NCBI RefSeq assembly: GCF_001552215.1
Contig: NZ_BCQT01000014.1
Span: 1-64,000, forward strand
Source of the DNA: Actinomadura macra NBRC 14102
GTDB lineage: Bacteria; Actinomycetota; Actinomycetes; Streptosporangiales; Streptosporangiaceae
Reading direction: 5' to 3'
DNA length: 64,000 nucleotides
The translations under genes and the position numbers were made by a program. The first letter of the stretch is position 1. Every line of letters starts with the position of its first letter. Below are positions 35,634-44,791 of this stretch, in pieces. The notes beneath the pieces are model-generated. The model was given only the letters and a program-made list of their open reading frames with translations. It did not search any database and was not told the DNA's origin.

Positions 35634-37132
35634 GCACCCCGACGCTGATGGACTATGACGAGGCGCTGGCCAGGTACGAGCCGGTGCTCGGCATCGAGAC
35701 GCATATCGAGCTGGGCACCGCGTCCAAGATGTTCTGCGGCTGCCGGACGACGTTCGGCGCCGAGCCGAACACCCAGGTCTGCCCGGTGTGCCTTGGACTG
35801 CCGGGGGCCCTGCCGGTGACCAACCAGGCGGCGATCGAGGGCATCATCAAGATCGGCCTCGCGCTGAACTGCGAGATCGTCGAGTGGTGCAGGTTCGCCC
35901 GGAAGAACTACTTCTATCCGGACATGCCGAAGAACTTTCAGATCTCCCAGTACGACGAGCCGCTCTGTGTGGACGGGCAGCTGGAGGTCGAGGTCGAGGG
36001 CGAGACGTACCGGATCGAGATCGAGCGCGTCCACATGGAGGAGGACACCGGCAAGTCGCTGCACGTCGGCGGCGCGACGGGCCGGATCCACGGCGCCGAG
36101 TTCTCCCTGGTCGACTACAACCGGGCCGGGATCCCGCTGGTCGAGATCGTCACCAAGCCGATCCCCGCGACCGGCGAGAAGGCCCCTCTCGTCGCGCGTG
36201 CCTACGCCACCGAGCTCCGCGAGCTAGTCCGGTCCCTCGGCGTCTCGGACGTGCGCATGGAGGAGGGCTCCATGCGCTGCGACGTCAACGTCTCCCTGAT
36301 GCCGCGGGGCGCCGCCGAGTGGGGGACCCGCACCGAGACCAAGAACGTCAACTCGCTGCGGTCCGTCGAGCGCTCCGTCCGTTCGGAGATCGAGCGGCAG
36401 GCCGGCGTGCTGTCCGCGGGCGGGCGGATCGTCCAGGAGACCCGCCACTTCCACGAGGACACGGGCCGCACCACCGCCGGGCGCAGCAAGGAGGAGGCGC
36501 AGGACTACCGCTACTTCCCCGAACCCGACCTGGTGCCGATGGCGCCGTCCCGCGCGTGGGTGGACGAGCTGCGTGCGGCCCTGCCGGAACTCCCGGCCGC
36601 GCGCCGCACCCGCATCCAGCGCGAGTGGAACCTCTCCGACCTGGAGCTGCGCGACGTCGTCAACGCCGGCGCCGTCGACCTCATCGAGGCGACGATCGCG
36701 CAGGGCGCCGACGCCGCCACCGCACGCAAGTGGTGGATGAACGAGCTGTCGCGGCGCGCCACCGAGCAGGGGGCCGAGCTCGCGGACCTGCCCATCACGC
36801 CGGAGCAGGTCGCCCGCATCCAGGCGATGATCACGACCGGGGAGCTGAACGACAAGCTGGCCCGTCAGGTCTTCGAAGGCGTCCTGGCCGGCGAGGGCAC
36901 CCCCGACGAGGTCGTCGCCGCCCGGGGGCTGAAGGTCGTCAGCGACGAGGGCGAGCTGGCCTCGATCGTCGACCAGGTCATCGCCGGCAACGCCGCCGTC
37001 GCCGACAAGGTCCGCGCCGGCAAGGTCGCCGCCGCGGGGGCCCTGGTCGGCGCCGTGATGAAGGCCACCCGTGGCCAGGCCGACGCGGGCCGGGCCCGTG
37101 AACTCATCCTGGAGAAGCTCGGCGCCTCCTGA
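35630..37132 (+). CDS. gatB: Asp/Glu-tRNA amidotransferase subunit B
   Basis: The kinase/transamidase subunit (500 aa) phosphorylates and amidates the misacylated tRNA. Motifs include VLGIETHIELGTASKMFCGC, PNTQVCPVCLGLPGALPVTN, RKNYFYPDMPKNFQISQYD and VRMEEGSMRCDVNVSL. A C-terminal YqeY-like tail (KVAAAGALVGAVMKATRGQADAGRARELI) binds tRNA. GTG 35630 overlaps the gatA stop (GTGA) with GGAGG 4 nt upstream. A hairpin follows the stop. Confidence 0.95.
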   Translation: MSTPTLMDYDEALARYEPVLGIETHIELGTASKMFCGCRTTFGAEPNTQVCPVCLGLPGALPVTNQAAIEGIIKIGLALNCEIVEWCRFARKNYFYPDMPKNFQISQYDEPLCVDGQLEVEVEGETYRIEIERVHMEEDTGKSLHVGGATGRIHGAEFSLVDYNRAGIPLVEIVTKPIPATGEKAPLVARAYATELRELVRSLGVSDVRMEEGSMRCDVNVSLMPRGAAEWGTRTETKNVNSLRSVERSVRSEIERQAGVLSAGGRIVQETRHFHEDTGRTTAGRSKEEAQDYRYFPEPDLVPMAPSRAWVDELRAALPELPAARRTRIQREWNLSDLELRDVVNAGAVDLIEATIAQGADAATARKWWMNELSRRATEQGAELADLPITPEQVARIQAMITTGELNDKLARQVFEGVLAGEGTPDEVVAARGLKVVSDEGELASIVDQVIAGNAAVADKVRAGKVAAAGALVGAVMKATRGQADAGRARELILEKLGAS

Positions 37133-37144
37133 CCGCACCGCCGC

Positions 37145-37172
37145 GGCCGTCCCGTGCCTCCATGGGACGGCC
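37145..37172 (+). terminator. Hairpin after gatB
   Basis: GGCCGTCCC (37145-37153) pairs perfectly with GGGACGGCC (37164-37172) around a 10-nt loop, 12 bp after the gatB stop. It is the likely end of the gatCAB transcript; there is no U-run. Confidence 0.65.
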
Positions 37173-37228
37173 AGGCGCCTGTAGCCTTGAACAAGCCGGT
37201 CGTGTGCTCTGAAACGAGAGGTTCACGG

Positions 37229-37855
37229 ATGACAGCTTTGCCGGCAGGTAGCTGGTTGGCGGCTCTTCGTGCACAGCCTGAGCGGGTCACCGCCGAGGAG
37301 TATGAAGCTCTTTCCGAGGACATCTCGAAACTGATCGAAATCGTGGACGGTTACGTCGTCTTCTGCGAAGCACAGACACGCGACCACCAGCGAGCGGGAC
37401 GTCGACTGGCGAACCTTCTCGAATACCATGCGCGGGCGGCGATGAGCCGGGGGCATGACTGTGTCGAGGTCGACATCGACGTCGATCTGCGGCTTCGTGA
37501 CGTGCCTCTGTGCAACAGACGGCCCGACGTCATCCTCTACAGGTGCCTTGATCGTGAGGGTAAGGAGCGACTCCGGGCCGAACACGCCCTTCTCGTTGTG
37601 GAGATCGTGTCGCCGGGCTCGGAGACCGTGGATACCGCCGACAAGCTCGGTGAGTACGCGAAAGCCGGAATTCCCCACTACTGGGTCGTGCGCCTTGACG
37701 GCACCGGTGTCTCGATGATCGAGCGTTACCGGCTGGACCCGGGTGCCATGCTCTACAAGCATCTGGGCACCCTGATGAAGGACGAGGCGGGCGGGCCGCC
37801 GGAGATCACCAATCCGCTTCCCATGATGATCGGCTGGGCGGAGCTGGAGTACTGA
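37229..37855 (+). CDS. Uma2-family (DUF820) putative endonuclease
   Basis: This 208-aa protein has a PD-(D/E)xK-like core: RRPDVILYRC supplies the Asp, LLVVEIVSPGS the Glu, and DKLGEYAKAGIPHYWVV the Lys. These are standard Uma2/DUF820 motifs. These proteins are abundant in actinobacteria and cyanobacteria, and their substrate is unproven. ATG 37229 lies 10 nt after GAAACGAGAGG. Its stop abuts the stop of the convergent dehydrogenase with no gap. Confidence 0.88.
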   Translation: MTALPAGSWLAALRAQPERVTAEEYEALSEDISKLIEIVDGYVVFCEAQTRDHQRAGRRLANLLEYHARAAMSRGHDCVEVDIDVDLRLRDVPLCNRRPDVILYRCLDREGKERLRAEHALLVVEIVSPGSETVDTADKLGEYAKAGIPHYWVVRLDGTGVSMIERYRLDPGAMLYKHLGTLMKDEAGGPPEITNPLPMMIGWAELEY

Positions 37856-38944
37856 TCAGCGCACCGGGACGACGATGATGCGGTCGTCCTTGGACGTGGG
37901 ATCGCCTCTGCCGTCCTTGTTGCTGGTGGTGATCCATAGGGAGCCGTCGGGGGCGGTCACGGCGGCGCGGAGCCGGCCGTAGGTGTTCTCGAAGCGGGCG
38001 ACGGGGCGGCCCGGTTCACCGTTGGTCAGGGGAACCTGCCACAGGCGCCGGCCGCGGAGGGCGGCGGCCCACAGGGAGCCGCCCGCGTAGGCGAGGCCGG
38101 ACGGGGACGCCTCATCGGTCGTCCAGGTGAGCAACGGGTCGGTGTAGCCCCGGCGGTCTCCGACGCCTTCCACAACGGGCCACCCGTAATTGTCACCTTT
38201 CACAATGTGGTTGATTTCGTCGAAGCGGTCCTGACCGAATTCGGTGGCGAAGAGTCGCCTCCCGTCGTCCCAGGCGAGGCCCTGGACGTTGCGGTGGCCG
38301 TAGGACCAGACGCGGGTCCCGTAGGGGTTGCCGGGGGCGGGCGCGCCGTCCGGCGTGACGCGCAGGATCTTGCCGCCGAGGGAGTCCTTGTCCTGCGACC
38401 GGCTGGTGTCGCCGGTCTCGCCCGTCGTCGCGTACAGCATGCCGTCGGGGCCGAAGGCGAGCCGGCCGCCGTTGTGATTGCCGCCCTTGGGGATTCCGGT
38501 GACGATCGGTTTCGGAGTCCCGAGGCGGCCGTCGTAGGTGGCCTTGACCACGCGATTGTCGGACGCGGCCGTGTAGTACAGGTAGATCTGCTGGTCGCGG
38601 GCATAGGACGGGGAGACGGCGACGCCCATCAGGCCGCCCTCGCCCTCGGGCTCGACCCCAGGAACCTTGCCGACGTCCGTCTTCTTGCCGGCCGGTGTGA
38701 CCCGCAGGAGGCGAGCGGTGTCCCGTTCGGTCACCAGCGCGTCGCCACCGGGCAGGAAGGCGATGGCCCAGGGGACGTTCAGGCCCGTGACGAGCTCGCG
38801 GGGGTCGCCGGGGGCGGTGCTTCTCGCCGACGCCAAGGGCGTGGGGGTACGGGGTCCACCGTCCGATGAGGAGCCGGACGGGGATGCGGAGCAGGCCGCC
38901 AGGACCAGTGCGGTCACGGCAAGGATGAACGGGTGGTGTCGCAT
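37856..38944 (-). CDS. PQQ-dependent sugar dehydrogenase-like lipoprotein
   Basis: This exported beta-propeller protein has 362 aa. A lipoprotein signal peptide with lipobox LAAC (cysteine near residue 18) is followed by a Ser/Pro/Thr linker. The soluble glucose/sorbosone dehydrogenase fold then has LNVPWAIAFLPGGDALVTER, GEGGLMGVAVSP, GGNHNGGRLAFGPDG and WSYGHRNVQGLAWDD. The end is SLWITTSNKDGRG. The His in GGNHNGGR is the expected catalytic base. ATG 38944 has GGAGGCG upstream. PQQ use is a family property, and the true substrate is unknown. Confidence 0.88.
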   Translation of the reverse strand: MRHHPFILAVTALVLAACSASPSGSSSDGGPRTPTPLASARSTAPGDPRELVTGLNVPWAIAFLPGGDALVTERDTARLLRVTPAGKKTDVGKVPGVEPEGEGGLMGVAVSPSYARDQQIYLYYTAASDNRVVKATYDGRLGTPKPIVTGIPKGGNHNGGRLAFGPDGMLYATTGETGDTSRSQDKDSLGGKILRVTPDGAPAPGNPYGTRVWSYGHRNVQGLAWDDGRRLFATEFGQDRFDEINHIVKGDNYGWPVVEGVGDRRGYTDPLLTWTTDEASPSGLAYAGGSLWAAALRGRRLWQVPLTNGEPGRPVARFENTYGRLRAAVTAPDGSLWITTSNKDGRGDPTSKDDRIIVVPVR

Positions 38945-39373
38945 GGCATCGCCTCCGGGTACCAGGATGCCAGCAGGGACGAGGCGGACATCACACCCTT
39001 CCGAGGCGTGAAAATGGTCACTCAACGTGATGCGGACGAAGGTGACGAGGGCGTTTCGGGTGTCCGAAGTAGGTCAATATCACGGTCGTTTGTCGCCGGG
39101 AGGACGCTGAGCCTCAATCGCTCTGTGACCTACGGAACGTACATTGAGCGACACGGTGATCCCGCAGTGCAGCAACGTCGCTGATCTTCGGCCTGCGCAG
39201 GCCCATGCGCTCGCCGTCCACCCCGCGCCGAACTCGCGCGGGGCACGATCCATGACCTTCCGGGCGTTACCCGAGCGGCCGGTGAGGTTTCCAGACTCAT
39301 GCCCTTTCCCGGCGCGACGCCGCGCCCGCGGGGGGCGGGGCGTTCTCATCGGGGCAGAAAGGGACATGGCGCG
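38945..39373. other. Divergent intergenic region, 429 bp
   Basis: This gap lies between a lipoprotein gene and a PAS-GGDEF-EAL gene pointing away from each other. It holds a perfect 12-bp palindrome GCCTGCGCAGGC (39191-39202) and an 8-bp stem CCCCGCGC/GCGCGGGG (39221-39243). The segment 39060-39165 is relatively AT-rich and may contain the promoters. No coding frame was convincing. Confidence 0.45.
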
Positions 39374-42226
39374 ATGAGCGGCGAGTACGCGAGGCGGATG
39401 CCTCCGCGGGTGCTGCCGGTCGCCCTGGCCGCGATCGTCGGCGTGCTGTACGCCATCGGCTCGCTGCTGGGCTGGGGCGGCACGGCCTTCATCGCGTGGG
39501 CGGAGGCGGGCGCCGCGGGCGCCGCCGCGATCTCGCTGCTGATGTCGGCCCGGGGCCCGAAGGGCAGGGGTGCGGACGGCGCCGTCTGGCGGGCGTCCTG
39601 GCGCTGGTACGGCCTCGCCGCCGCCTGCTGGTTCGTGGGCGCGCTGGGCAGCGCGATGGCGGACGCCCCCAGCCGCAGCGCCCTGTCGCTGTCGGTCTCC
39701 GACCTGTTCTACCTGATCGCCGTGGTCGCGCTGGTGACGGGGCTCGTGGTGCCGATCAGGCTGCCCCGGGAGGCCGCGACCTGGCTGCGGTACGCCGCCG
39801 ACACCTACGTCTGCGCGTGCGGGCTGTTCGTGCTGGGCTGGGTGGGCCTGTTCAGCTCGCTCTACCACCAGACCGAGGAGTCACCGCCCGAGTTCTTCCT
39901 CGAACTGTTGTACCCGCTGATCGACATCGTGCTGATGTGCGGGGCGTTGCCGTTCGTCCTCGGCGCCGGGCGGGGGCACCGGCGTCAGGCGTGGATGGGG
40001 TACGGGGCGCTCACCGCGTTCGCGATCGCCGACATCGTCACGACGATCGTCCGGCTGGACGGCGGCGTGCCGGCCGACGACCCCGCCGACATCCTGCGCC
40101 TCGGCGGGCTGCTGCTCCTGCTGCTGGTGCCGTGGACGGGCCCCGCGCGGGTTCCGGCGGACGAGGAGGTCGACGACATCCCCGAGGACGTCGTGCTGCC
40201 GCCGGGGGACGAGTGCGGCCGGATGATCGGGCCGGGCCTCGCGCCCGCCGCGATCGCCGCCGCGGCGGGCATGTTCGTCGCGGGGCACTCGCTGACCGGG
40301 AAGAACGGCCTGGAACCCGTGGTGTCGATCGTCGCGGGCTCGGCGGTGCTGGTGCTGCTCGCCCGGCTCGCGGGGCTGCTGCGCGAGAACGAGGCGCTGC
40401 GCCGGGCGGTGGGGACGGGGGAGGAGCACTTCCGTGCCCTGTCGGAGAGTATCAACGACGCGGTGCTGATCTGCGATCTGGACGCGACCGTCCAGTACGC
40501 CAGCGCGGGGGCCCTGCGCACCTACCGCTACACCCCCGACGAACTGCTCGGACGGCCCCTGCACGAGATCATCCACCCGGAGGACCTACCGCGCGTCGAC
40601 GCGGTGTTCACCGAGTTCCTCGAAGAGGACACACCGCCCGACTCGCTGCGCGTGTCGTGCCGCGTGCGCGCGGCGGACGGCACCTGGCTGCCCACCGAGT
40701 CCACGATCTCCCGGTACGCGGGCACCGGCGAGGCGCCGGGACGGCTGCTGGTCACCACCCGCGACCTCAGCGAGCAGGCGGCATTGCAGCGGCAGGTCGC
40801 GCATCTGACGTTCCACGACGGGCTGACGGGTCTGCCGAACCGGTCCTATTTCGAGGAGCGGACCCGGGAGGTGCTGACGCGGCAGCGGGACGGCGGCCGG
40901 GTCGCGGTCGTCTTCGTCGACCTGGACGGCTTCACGGCGGTCAACGACTCGGCGGGGCACGCCGCCGGGGACCAGGTCCTCGCGCAGGCCGCGCGGCGGC
41001 TCCGCGCGACGGTGCAGGCCGACGACACGGTGGCGCGCTGGGGCGGGGACGAGTTCGCCGTGCTCGTCCAGCTCCCGTCCGACGACCGGGAGACGCAGGC
41101 CGCGGTGGAGCTGGCCGGGCGGCTGCTGCGCGTCCTGTCGGTGGACCCCTACCAGGTGGGCAGCAAGCACATCGTGCTGACGGCCAGCGTCGGCATCGCG
41201 TTCGCCGGGGACGAGGAGACGCCCGGGGCCACGGGGGCGACCGTGTCCGGCGCGACGTCCAGCGCCGCCGCGGGCACCGGGAAGGAGGCGGGCCGGCGGG
41301 TCCGGCGCACGGCCGCCGACCTGATCCGCAACGGCGACCTCGCGATGGCGCGTGCGAAGGAGCTCGGCGGGGGGCGGGTCGAGGTGTTCGCCCCGCACAT
41401 GCACGCCGACGTCGTGCGGCGGCTGGAGCTCGGCAGCGATCTGCAGCGGGCGCTCGCCGAGGAGCAGTTCGCGGTGGAGTTCCAGCCGGTGGTGGATCTC
41501 GCCACGTCCCGGGTGACGGGGGTCGAGGCGCTGCTGCGCTGGTGGCGGGGGAGCGAGTCGGTGCCGCCGGAGGAGTTCATCGGCCCCGCCGAAGAGTCCG
41601 GCCTGATGATCCCGCTCGGCGACTGGGTGCTGCGTGAGGCGTGCCGTGAGGTCGCCCGGTGGCGGCGTGACTCCTGGGACGTGGGCGTGTCGGTGAACTT
41701 CACCGCCCGGCAGATCGCCGCGCCCCGGTTCGTGGAGTCGGTCGCGGCGGCGCTGGCCGAGACCGGGCTGCCGCCGCAGGCGCTGACGCTGGAGGTGCGG
41801 GAGGAGGTGCTCGTCGAGGACGCGGGCCACAATGTGGAACGCCTGTCGGAGCTGCGCGACCTCGGCGTCCGGCTCGCCATCGACGACTTCGGCACCGGGT
41901 ACGCCTCGCTCGCCTACCTCGGCCAGCTCCCGGTGGACGTCATCAAGATCGATCCGTCGTTCGTGGCCGGGCTCGGCTCGGACGAGACGCTGACGCTGCT
42001 GACCCGCACGATCGTCCGGCTGGGCAGCGACCTGGGCATCACCGTGGTCGCGGAGGGCATCGAGCGGCCCGAGCAGCTGGACCTGCTGCGGGGGATGGAC
42101 TGCCCGCGCGGGCAGGGCTTCCTCGTGGCGCGCCCGATGGCGGCGGGACGGGTGGAGTCGCTGGTCCGGACGAACCTGTCCGCGCAGGGGAGACCGGGTG
42201 AGGTCCCACTGCCCCTTCCGGGTTGA
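39374..42226 (+). CDS. Membrane PAS-GGDEF-EAL cyclic-di-GMP protein
   Basis: This 950-aa protein begins with about ten membrane helices (residues 10-330, for example VLPVALAAIVGVLYAIGSLLGW). A PAS domain follows (FRALSESINDAVLICDLD to LLVTTRDLSEQ), then GGDEF and EAL. The GGDEF loop WGGDEF is intact, but the I-site position reads QADD, not RxxD, so feedback inhibition may be absent. The EAL domain keeps VEALLRW, SVNFTARQ, DDFGTGYASL and KIDPSF, but ExTE reads EVREE. ATG 39374 begins the conserved part. It differs from the other c-di-GMP gene in this window by its PAS sensor and the two site changes. Confidence 0.88.
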   Translation: MSGEYARRMPPRVLPVALAAIVGVLYAIGSLLGWGGTAFIAWAEAGAAGAAAISLLMSARGPKGRGADGAVWRASWRWYGLAAACWFVGALGSAMADAPSRSALSLSVSDLFYLIAVVALVTGLVVPIRLPREAATWLRYAADTYVCACGLFVLGWVGLFSSLYHQTEESPPEFFLELLYPLIDIVLMCGALPFVLGAGRGHRRQAWMGYGALTAFAIADIVTTIVRLDGGVPADDPADILRLGGLLLLLLVPWTGPARVPADEEVDDIPEDVVLPPGDECGRMIGPGLAPAAIAAAAGMFVAGHSLTGKNGLEPVVSIVAGSAVLVLLARLAGLLRENEALRRAVGTGEEHFRALSESINDAVLICDLDATVQYASAGALRTYRYTPDELLGRPLHEIIHPEDLPRVDAVFTEFLEEDTPPDSLRVSCRVRAADGTWLPTESTISRYAGTGEAPGRLLVTTRDLSEQAALQRQVAHLTFHDGLTGLPNRSYFEERTREVLTRQRDGGRVAVVFVDLDGFTAVNDSAGHAAGDQVLAQAARRLRATVQADDTVARWGGDEFAVLVQLPSDDRETQAAVELAGRLLRVLSVDPYQVGSKHIVLTASVGIAFAGDEETPGATGATVSGATSSAAAGTGKEAGRRVRRTAADLIRNGDLAMARAKELGGGRVEVFAPHMHADVVRRLELGSDLQRALAEEQFAVEFQPVVDLATSRVTGVEALLRWWRGSESVPPEEFIGPAEESGLMIPLGDWVLREACREVARWRRDSWDVGVSVNFTARQIAAPRFVESVAAALAETGLPPQALTLEVREEVLVEDAGHNVERLSELRDLGVRLAIDDFGTGYASLAYLGQLPVDVIKIDPSFVAGLGSDETLTLLTRTIVRLGSDLGITVVAEGIERPEQLDLLRGMDCPRGQGFLVARPMAAGRVESLVRTNLSAQGRPGEVPLPLPG

Positions 42227-42241
42227 CTGAAGGCCCGGAAC

Positions 42242-42258
42242 GTCTCACGGTGTGAGAC
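42242..42258. promoter_or_regulatory. 17-bp palindrome upstream of ilvB leader
   Basis: GTCTCAC-GGT-GTGAGAC is a perfect inverted repeat 43 bp before the leader peptide start. The same 17-bp design recurs upstream of the cimA leader (62949), and related half-sites occur at leuB. A shared repressor or activator is likely; an IclR-type NdgR/LtbR protein, known for leu/ilv control in actinobacteria, is a candidate by inference. Confidence 0.65.
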
Positions 42259-42300
42259 AATGTGTCCAGGGATTTGACCGGCGCCGCGAAGTCGGCGAAA

Positions 42301-42360
42301 GTGAGTTCCGTGCAGAGCAGTTTCACTATTCTCGTAGTACTTGGTCGGCGCGCAGGCTGA
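42301..42360 (+). CDS. ilvB leader peptide
   Basis: GTG 42301 opens a 19-residue peptide, MSSVQSSFTILVVLGRRAG, ending at TGA 42360. Residues 10-14 are Ile-Leu-Val-Val-Leu, encoded by ATT CTC GTA GTA CTT, of which ATT, GTA and CTT are rare in this GC-rich genome. It precedes a terminator hairpin and ilvB. Ribosome stalling on these codons when branched-chain aminoacyl-tRNA is scarce would sense the end products. The GTG lacks a clear ribosome site. Confidence 0.8.
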   Translation: MSSVQSSFTILVVLGRRAG

Positions 42361-42418
42361 CCAAGCTTTCCGACCTGCGCGCCTCCCCTCGACCGCCTCA
42401 CGGCGGCGGGGGTTTTTT
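42347..42418 (+). promoter_or_regulatory. ilvB transcription attenuator
   Basis: GGCGCGCAGG (42347-42356, last leader codons) pairs perfectly with CCTGCGCGCC (42374-42383). A terminator follows: CCGCC-TCAC-GGCGG (42393-42406), extended by flanking C and G runs and then TTTTTT (42413-42418). GGTCGG (42343) can also pair with CCGACC (42370), extending the first stem. The exact antiterminator pairing is not resolved by eye. Confidence 0.8.
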
Positions 42419-42463
42419 GTTGCCCGGTGAGCCCAGACATCTCTCCCCAAGGAAACGCAGATC

Positions 42464-44212
42464 ATGACGACCGAACAGATGACGGGAGCCCAGGCGCTGG
42501 TGCGCGCCCTGGAGAACGTCGGCGTGGACACCGTGTTCGGGATCCCGGGCGGCGCGATCCTCCCCGCCTACGACCCGCTCTACGACTCCGGCAAGCTGCG
42601 CCACATCCTCGTCCGGCACGAGCAGGGCGCGGGCCACGCGGCCCAGGGCTACGCGATGGTGACGGGCAGGGTCGGGGTCTGCATGGCCACGAGCGGGCCC
42701 GGCGCGACGAACCTCGTCACCGCGATCTCCGACGCCTACATGGACTCGGTGCCGATCGTGGCGATCACGGGGCAGGTCGCGTCCTCCCTCATCGGGACGG
42801 ACGGCTTCCAGGAAGCCGACATCGCCGGCATCACGATGCCGATCACCAAGCACAACTTCCTGGTGACCAAGGCCGCGGACATCGGGCGCACCATCGCCGA
42901 GGCGTTCCACATCGCCGGGACGGGCCGCCCGGGACCGGTCCTCGTCGACATCGCCAAGGACGCCCTCCAGGCCACTGTGGCCTTCGAGTGGCCCGTCCAG
43001 CTCCAGCTCCCCGGGTACCGTCCCGTCACCCGACCGCACTCCAAGCAGGTCCGTGAGGCGGCACGGCTGATCGGCGCGGCGCGGCGCCCGGTGCTGTACG
43101 TCGGCGGCGGCGTGCTGAAGGCGGGAGCGTCCGCCGAGCTGAAGGTGCTGGCCGAGCTGACCGGCGCGCCCGTCGTCACCACCCTGATGGCCAAGGGCGC
43201 GCTGCCCGACAGCCACCCGCTGCACATGGGCATGCCGGGCATGCACGGCGCGGTCGGCGCCGTCGGCGCGCTCCAGCGTGCGGACCTGCTGGTCACGCTC
43301 GGCGCGCGGTTCGACGACCGGGTCACCGGCAAGCTCGACGGGTTCGCGCCCGGCGCCAAGGTGGTGCACGCCGACATCGACCCGGCCGAGATCTCCAAGA
43401 ACCGGCACGCGGACGTCCCGATCGTCGGGGACGCGCGGGAGGTCATCGCCGACCTGATCGTCGCCGTCCAGAACGAGCACGACGCGGGACGCAAGGGCGA
43501 CTACGGGGACTGGTGGCGGCAGCTCAACGCCTGGCGCGACACCTACCCGCTGGGCTACGACACGCCCTCGGACGGCTCGCTGTCCCCGCAGTACGTCATC
43601 GAGCGCATCGGCAGGCTCGCCGGGCCGGAGGCGTACTACGTCGCGGGCGTCGGCCAGCACCAGATGTGGGCCGCACAGTTCATCAAGTACGAGCGGCCGG
43701 GCGCGTTCCTCAACTCCGGCGGCGCGGGGACGATGGGCTACGCCGTCCCGGCCGCGATGGGCGCCAAGGTCGGCGCGCCCGACACGCAGGTGTGGGCGAT
43801 CGACGGCGACGGCTGCTTCCAGATGACGAACCAGGAGCTGGCGACCTGCGCCATCGAGGGGATCCCGGTCAAGATCGCGGTGATCAACAACGGTAACCTG
43901 GGCATGGTCCGGCAGTGGCAGACGCTGTTCTACGACGGCCGCTACTCCAACACCGACCTGCATTCCGCCAAGCGCATCCCGGACTTCGTCAAGCTGGCGG
44001 AGGCGTACGGTTGCGTCGGGCTGCGCTGCGACCGCGCGGAGGACGTCGACGACGTCATCGCCAAGGCCATGGAGATCAACGACGCGCCGGTCGTCATCGA
44101 CTTCGTCGTCCACCAGGACGCGATGGTCTGGCCGATGGTCGCCGCCGGCACCACCAACGACGACATCAAGATCGCGCGGGATATGGCCCCCGACTGGGAG
44201 AACGGAGACTGA
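42464..44212 (+). CDS. ilvB: Acetolactate synthase large subunit
   Basis: This TPP-dependent catalytic subunit (582 aa) condenses pyruvate to acetolactate, or with 2-ketobutyrate to acetohydroxybutyrate. It has GVDTVFGIPGGAILPAYDPL, the catalytic Glu in VRHEQGAGHAAQGYA and SGPGATNLVTAISDA. The TPP/Mg site is GDGCFQMTNQELATCAIEG with NNGNLGMVRQWQ. ATG 42464 follows AAGGAAACGCAGATC. ilvN follows after 5 bp. Expression is under the upstream attenuator and probably the palindrome at 42242. Confidence 0.96.
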   Translation: MTTEQMTGAQALVRALENVGVDTVFGIPGGAILPAYDPLYDSGKLRHILVRHEQGAGHAAQGYAMVTGRVGVCMATSGPGATNLVTAISDAYMDSVPIVAITGQVASSLIGTDGFQEADIAGITMPITKHNFLVTKAADIGRTIAEAFHIAGTGRPGPVLVDIAKDALQATVAFEWPVQLQLPGYRPVTRPHSKQVREAARLIGAARRPVLYVGGGVLKAGASAELKVLAELTGAPVVTTLMAKGALPDSHPLHMGMPGMHGAVGAVGALQRADLLVTLGARFDDRVTGKLDGFAPGAKVVHADIDPAEISKNRHADVPIVGDAREVIADLIVAVQNEHDAGRKGDYGDWWRQLNAWRDTYPLGYDTPSDGSLSPQYVIERIGRLAGPEAYYVAGVGQHQMWAAQFIKYERPGAFLNSGGAGTMGYAVPAAMGAKVGAPDTQVWAIDGDGCFQMTNQELATCAIEGIPVKIAVINNGNLGMVRQWQTLFYDGRYSNTDLHSAKRIPDFVKLAEAYGCVGLRCDRAEDVDDVIAKAMEINDAPVVIDFVVHQDAMVWPMVAAGTTNDDIKIARDMAPDWENGD

Positions 44213-44217
44213 CCCCG

Positions 44218-44742
44218 ATGAGCCTGCACACCCTCTCGGTGCTGGTGGAGAACAAGCCCGGCATCCTGGCGCGTGTCGCGGCGCTGTTCTCCCGCCGCGG
44301 CTTCAACATCGAGTCCCTCGCCGTCGGCACCACCGAGCACCCGGACATCTCCCGGATGACGATCGTGGTGAACGTCGCCGACCTGCCACTGGAGCAGGTC
44401 ACCAAGCAGCTCAACAAGCTGATCAACGTGCTGAAGATCGTCGAGCTCGACCAGCCGGCGTCCGTCCAGCGCGAACTGGTCCTGGTCAAGGTGCGCGCCG
44501 ACGCCGAGACGCGGTCCCAGGTCCTGGAGACCGTCCAGTTGTTCCGCGCCAAGGTGGTGGACGTCGCACCGGACGCGGTCACCATCGAGGTCACCGGGAA
44601 CCGCGACAAGCTCGACGCCTTCATCCGGGTCCTGGAGCCCTTCGGCATCAAGGAGATGGTGCAGTCGGGCATGGTGGCCATCGGCCGTGGCGCCCGATCC
44701 ATCACCGACCGCTCGCTGCGCGCCATCGAACGCAGCGCGTGA
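44218..44742 (+). CDS. ilvN: Acetolactate synthase small (regulatory) subunit
   Basis: This 174-aa subunit activates IlvB and mediates valine feedback inhibition. The N-terminal ACT domain is HTLSVLVENKPGILARVAALFSRRGFNIESLAVG. The C-terminal domain has VLETVQLFRAKVVDVAPDAVTIEVTGNRDKLDAFIRVL and SGMVAIGRG. ATG 44218 lies 5 bp after the ilvB stop, with GGAG at the end of ilvB as ribosome site. Operon with ilvB and ilvC. Confidence 0.95.
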   Translation: MSLHTLSVLVENKPGILARVAALFSRRGFNIESLAVGTTEHPDISRMTIVVNVADLPLEQVTKQLNKLINVLKIVELDQPASVQRELVLVKVRADAETRSQVLETVQLFRAKVVDVAPDAVTIEVTGNRDKLDAFIRVLEPFGIKEMVQSGMVAIGRGARSITDRSLRAIERSA

Positions 44743-44791
44743 CCCGTGTGAATTCCGGTCTTTATCACCAACACTGAAAGGCAACAGCACT

